From positions 3,831,078 through 3,895,077 of the forward strand of contig NC_085883.1 in the NCBI RefSeq assembly GCF_035222275.1: a DNA stretch of 64,000 nt, written 5' to 3'. The stretch comes from Podospora bellae-mahoneyi. Its lineage: Eukaryota > Ascomycota > Sordariomycetes > Sordariales > Podosporaceae. Below are positions 60,471 through 64,000 of the stretch, one piece after another (position 1 is the stretch's first letter; the number at the start of each line of letters is the position of its first letter). The notes beneath the pieces are model-generated. The model did no database searches. It was not told the DNA's origin and saw only the letters and a list, made by a program, of their open reading frames with translations. A program made the position numbers and the translations under genes.

Positions 60471-63400
60471 ATTTTTTTTTTTTTTTTAGAAATATATATA
60501 TTTTAAAAATTTAAAAACTAAAAATAAAAATATATATTATTAATTATATATTAAAATAAAAAGAATAATAATAGCTTTATATATATTAAAAAAAGTAATA
60601 AAATAATATAGAAAAATATAGAAAATATATAACCGCTAAATATATAAATATTTGCTAAAATATATTAACGTTAAAAATAATAAAAATATATAAGTAAAAA
60701 GGTATTTAAATAGTTGAATAAAATAATAAAGCGTTTAAACCGTTATATACAAATAAAAAAGGGCCCGAAGTTTTATATATATATATAAAAGGGCCGAATT
60801 AATATATATATATAAAGGTACCCGAATTAAAATATAAATAATAGGTAATTAAACAATTATATATATATAAAAATATTTAAAAAGCTTTTATATATATAAA
60901 AAGTATTTAAGTGATATATAAATATAAAAAGTTATTTAACCGTTATAAGTAAAGTAAAACTAAAATTATTTAATATATATAAAAAGAAAAGAGTAGCCGA
61001 AGTATTATTTATAAATTAAAAAAATAATAATTATAAAATATAAAAGGAAAAGTAATTAAATTATTATATATTAATAAAAATAATTAAAATACTATATATA
61101 TATAAATTAAATAACCGAATTACTATATATATTAATAAAGATAACCGAACCGCTAAATATATATAAAAAGAAAATATAGTTATAATATATAAATAAAAAA
61201 ATTGAATTTCTATTTATATATATAAAAGGCGCCCGAACCGCTATATATTATAGAAAGAAAGAATGAAACCGGTATATATATATATAGAGGCGGCCGAACC
61301 GCTATATATTATATAATAATAATTAAAGCGGTATATAAATATATTAAGGCGCCCGAACCGCTATATACTATATAAAAAAATAATTAAACCGATATATATA
61401 TATATAAAGACGCCCGAATATATGTACTATGTAAAAAATAATAATTAAAGCGGTATATATATATATAGAGGGTTATACTATAAAAAAAAAAATTAAACCG
61501 GTATATATATATATATACGCGCCCGAATAGTTATATACTATATAAGAAAAATAATTAAACCGGTATATATATATATAAAGGCGTCCGAACCGCTATATAT
61601 AATATTAAAAAATAGCCCAACCGCTATATAGATAGAGAGGCGTACGAACCGCTATATACGATATAAAGAAAATAATTAAACCGGTATATATATATATAGA
61701 AGGTTATACTATATAAAAAAAGAATTAAACCGGTATATATAAATATAGAGGCGGCCGAACCGCTATATACTATAGAAAGAAAATAATTAAACCGGTATAT
61801 ATATATATAGAGGCGGCCGAACCGTTATATATTATATAGAGAAAATAATTAAACCGGTATATATATATATAAAGAGTTATACTATATAAAGAAAGAATTA
61901 AACCGGTATATATAAATATAGAGGCGGCCGAACCGCTATATACTATGTAAAGAAAATAATTAAACCGGTATATATATATATATAAAGGCGCCCGAACCGA
62001 TATATACTATATAAAAAGAATAATTAAACCGGTATATATAAAATATAAAGGCCGTATTATACTATATAAAAAAAAATTACGAACCGCTATATATATATAT
62101 AAAAGGCGCCCGAACCGCTATATACTATAAAAAAAAAGGCGAACCGGTATATATAGATAAAAAGCGGCCGAACCGCTAAATATAATATAGACGAATTACT
62201 AAATTACTATATATAAATAAAAGAGCGTCCGAACGGCTATATATACTATATAAAAGAATAGCCGAACTAATATATATATATAAAAGAGCGCCCGAACCGC
62301 TATATATTATATAAAAAATAGCCGAACCGGTATATATATATAAAGGTGGCCGAACCGCTAAATACGATGTAAAGAAATAGCTAAACCGCTATATATATAT
62401 ATAGAGGCGCCCGAACCGCTATATACGATGTAAAAGAAATAGCCTAAATATATATATATATAAAGAGGGCCCGAACCGCTATATACGATATAAAGAAATA
62501 GCCGAACCGCTATATATATAGAAAGGCGCCCGAACCGCTATGTACTATGTAAAAAGAATTGAACCGGTATATATATATATATATAGAGGCGCCCGAACCG
62601 CTATATACTATGTAAAATAAAAAATTAAAGCGGTATATATATATATAGGCGCCCGAACCGCTATATACTATGTAAAAAAGTAATTAAATTAGTATATATA
62701 TATAGAGGCGCCCGAACTGCTATATACTATATAAAAAAGATGAAAGCGGTATATATATATATAGAGACGCCCGAACCGCTATATACTATATAAAGAAATA
62801 GCCGAACCGCTATATAAATGTAAAGGCGCCCGAACCGCTATATACGATGTAAAAAAAATAGTTAAACCGCTATATATATATAGAGAGGCGCCCGAACCGC
62901 TATATACGATGTAAAGAAATAGCTAAACCGCTATATATATATATAGAGGCGCCCGAACCGTTATATAGTATATAAAAAAATAATTTAACCGCGATATATA
63001 TAAAAAAGGTTCCCGTAGTATTATATACTATATAAGAAAGTAGCTAAATCGGTATATATATAAATCAAACGCTTTAAGAACGGCTATATAAAAGTAAGAT
63101 GAGCGTACGAACCGCTATATATATATATTAAAAGGCGCCCGAACCGCTATGTACTTTTAAAAAAAAAAAGCTGAACCGGTATATATAAAGAAGAAAGCGG
63201 CCGAACCGCTATATATAATATAAACGAATAACCGAAGTAATATATATATATAAGAAAGGGTTAAACCGCTATATATATTATAGACGAATAACCGAAGTAA
63301 TATATATATATAAAAGAGCGCCGGAATCGCTATATACTATATATAAAAATAGCCGAATTAGTATATATATATAGAAAGGCGTCCGAACCGCTATATATAT

Positions 63401-63865
63401 ATGGAGGCGCCCGAACCGCTATGTACGATATAAAGAAATAGCCGAACCGCTATATATATAGAGAGGCGGCCGAACCGCTATGTACGATGTAAAGAAAGAA
63501 ATTAAAGCGGTATATATATATATATAAAGGCGCCCGAACCGCTATATATTATAAAAAAAGAAATTAAAGCGGTATATATATATATAAAGGCGCCCGAACC
63601 GCTATATATTATAGAAAAAGAAATTAAAGCGGTATATATATATACAGAGGGGCCCGAACCGCTATATATTATGTAAAAAAAATAATTAAAGCGGTATATA
63701 TATATATAGAGGGGCCCGAACCGCTATGTACGATGTAAAAAAATAGCTAAACCGCTATATATATATAGAGAGGGGCCCGAACCGCTATGTACGATGTAAA
63801 AGAAATAGCTTAACCGCTATATATATGTAGAGGCGCCCGAACCGCTATGTATCATGTGAAAGAAA
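60471..63865. repeat. AT-rich subtelomeric satellite between copy 4 and telomere
   Basis: Starts with poly(T) and a stretch collinear with 44711 onward, then about 50 degenerate units of ~58-64 bp. The unit is GGCGCCCGAACCGCTATATA, then CTATATAAA or CGATGTAAAG, then AACCGGTATATATA or AACCGCTATATATA. It contains no open frames and almost no CpA. It runs directly into telomere repeats. Confidence 0.9.
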
Positions 63866-64000
63866 GGGTTAGGGTTAGGGTTAGGGTTAGGGTTAGGGTT
63901 AGGGTTAGGGTTAGGGTTAGGGTTAGGGTTAGGGTTAGGGTTAGGGTTAGGGTTAGGGTTAGGGTTAGGGTTAGGGTTAGGGTTAGGGTTAGGGTTAGGG
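63866..64000 (+). repeat. Telomere, (TTAGGG)n
   Basis: An uninterrupted GGGTTA array of about 22 repeats to the window end, with the G-rich strand running 5' to 3' outward. This is a right chromosome end. No TTAGGG tracts are seen at the internal unit junctions. Confidence 0.99.

Noticed and set aside
60471-63865. CRISPR-like array of regularly spaced repeats
   Set aside because: Units are degenerate, spacers are simple AT-rich text, and the host is eukaryotic; it is satellite DNA.

Overview
The window is the right-hand end of a chromosome of a filamentous ascomycete (Pezizomycotina, probably Sordariomycetes). It ends in about 22 TTAGGG repeats reading outward. Genes on the left have short introns of 50-72 bp. 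The repeats on the right carry the C-to-T/G-to-A decay (loss of CpA/TpG, gain of TpA) that repeat-induced point mutation (RIP) leaves.

Left arm, 1-20.5 kb, is ordinary gene space with normal base composition. In order it holds: a decayed metallo-beta-lactamase-fold gene; an intron-containing tRNA-Arg; a secreted DUF346/PLL-like beta-propeller protein with one apparent frameshift; a five-exon citrate synthase; a divergently transcribed CmcJ/NvfI-type oxygenase; a DHA1-type MFS exporter; a four-helix MARVEL-like protein; a broken SAT4-type membrane protein; a secreted lactonase-type beta-propeller; an unknown protein with a low-complexity tail; and a large F-box/DUF7730-like protein.

Right arm, 20.5-64 kb, is a subtelomeric array of one unit repeated head to tail: a 17-bp boundary palindrome, a ~200-bp tandem repeat, a second minisatellite, a telomere-linked RecQ-type helicase gene (TLH), then an AT-rich ~60-bp satellite. 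Copy 1 is only a tail (20570-21180). Copy 2 (22111-44710) is heavily RIPped and was invaded by two chromodomain Ty3/gypsy retrotransposons in opposite orientation, each with intact LTR pairs and 5-bp target duplications. Copy 3 (46135-52418) is RIPped and lacks its 3' end. Copy 4 (about 52427-60470) is the distal one and has almost escaped RIP. Satellite and telomere follow.

The most interesting signals are in this array. The nearly unmutated helicase unit holds about 60 GTACG sites in 8 kb, mostly inside CGTACG, falling in all three codon frames of the gene. Seven single-base homopolymer differences break the copy 4 helicase frame, and each run has the frame-keeping length in at least one RIPped copy (in every RIPped copy that could be compared at six of the seven sites). 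The retrotransposons carry tRNA-like sequences and an antisense coding region between pol and the 3' LTR.
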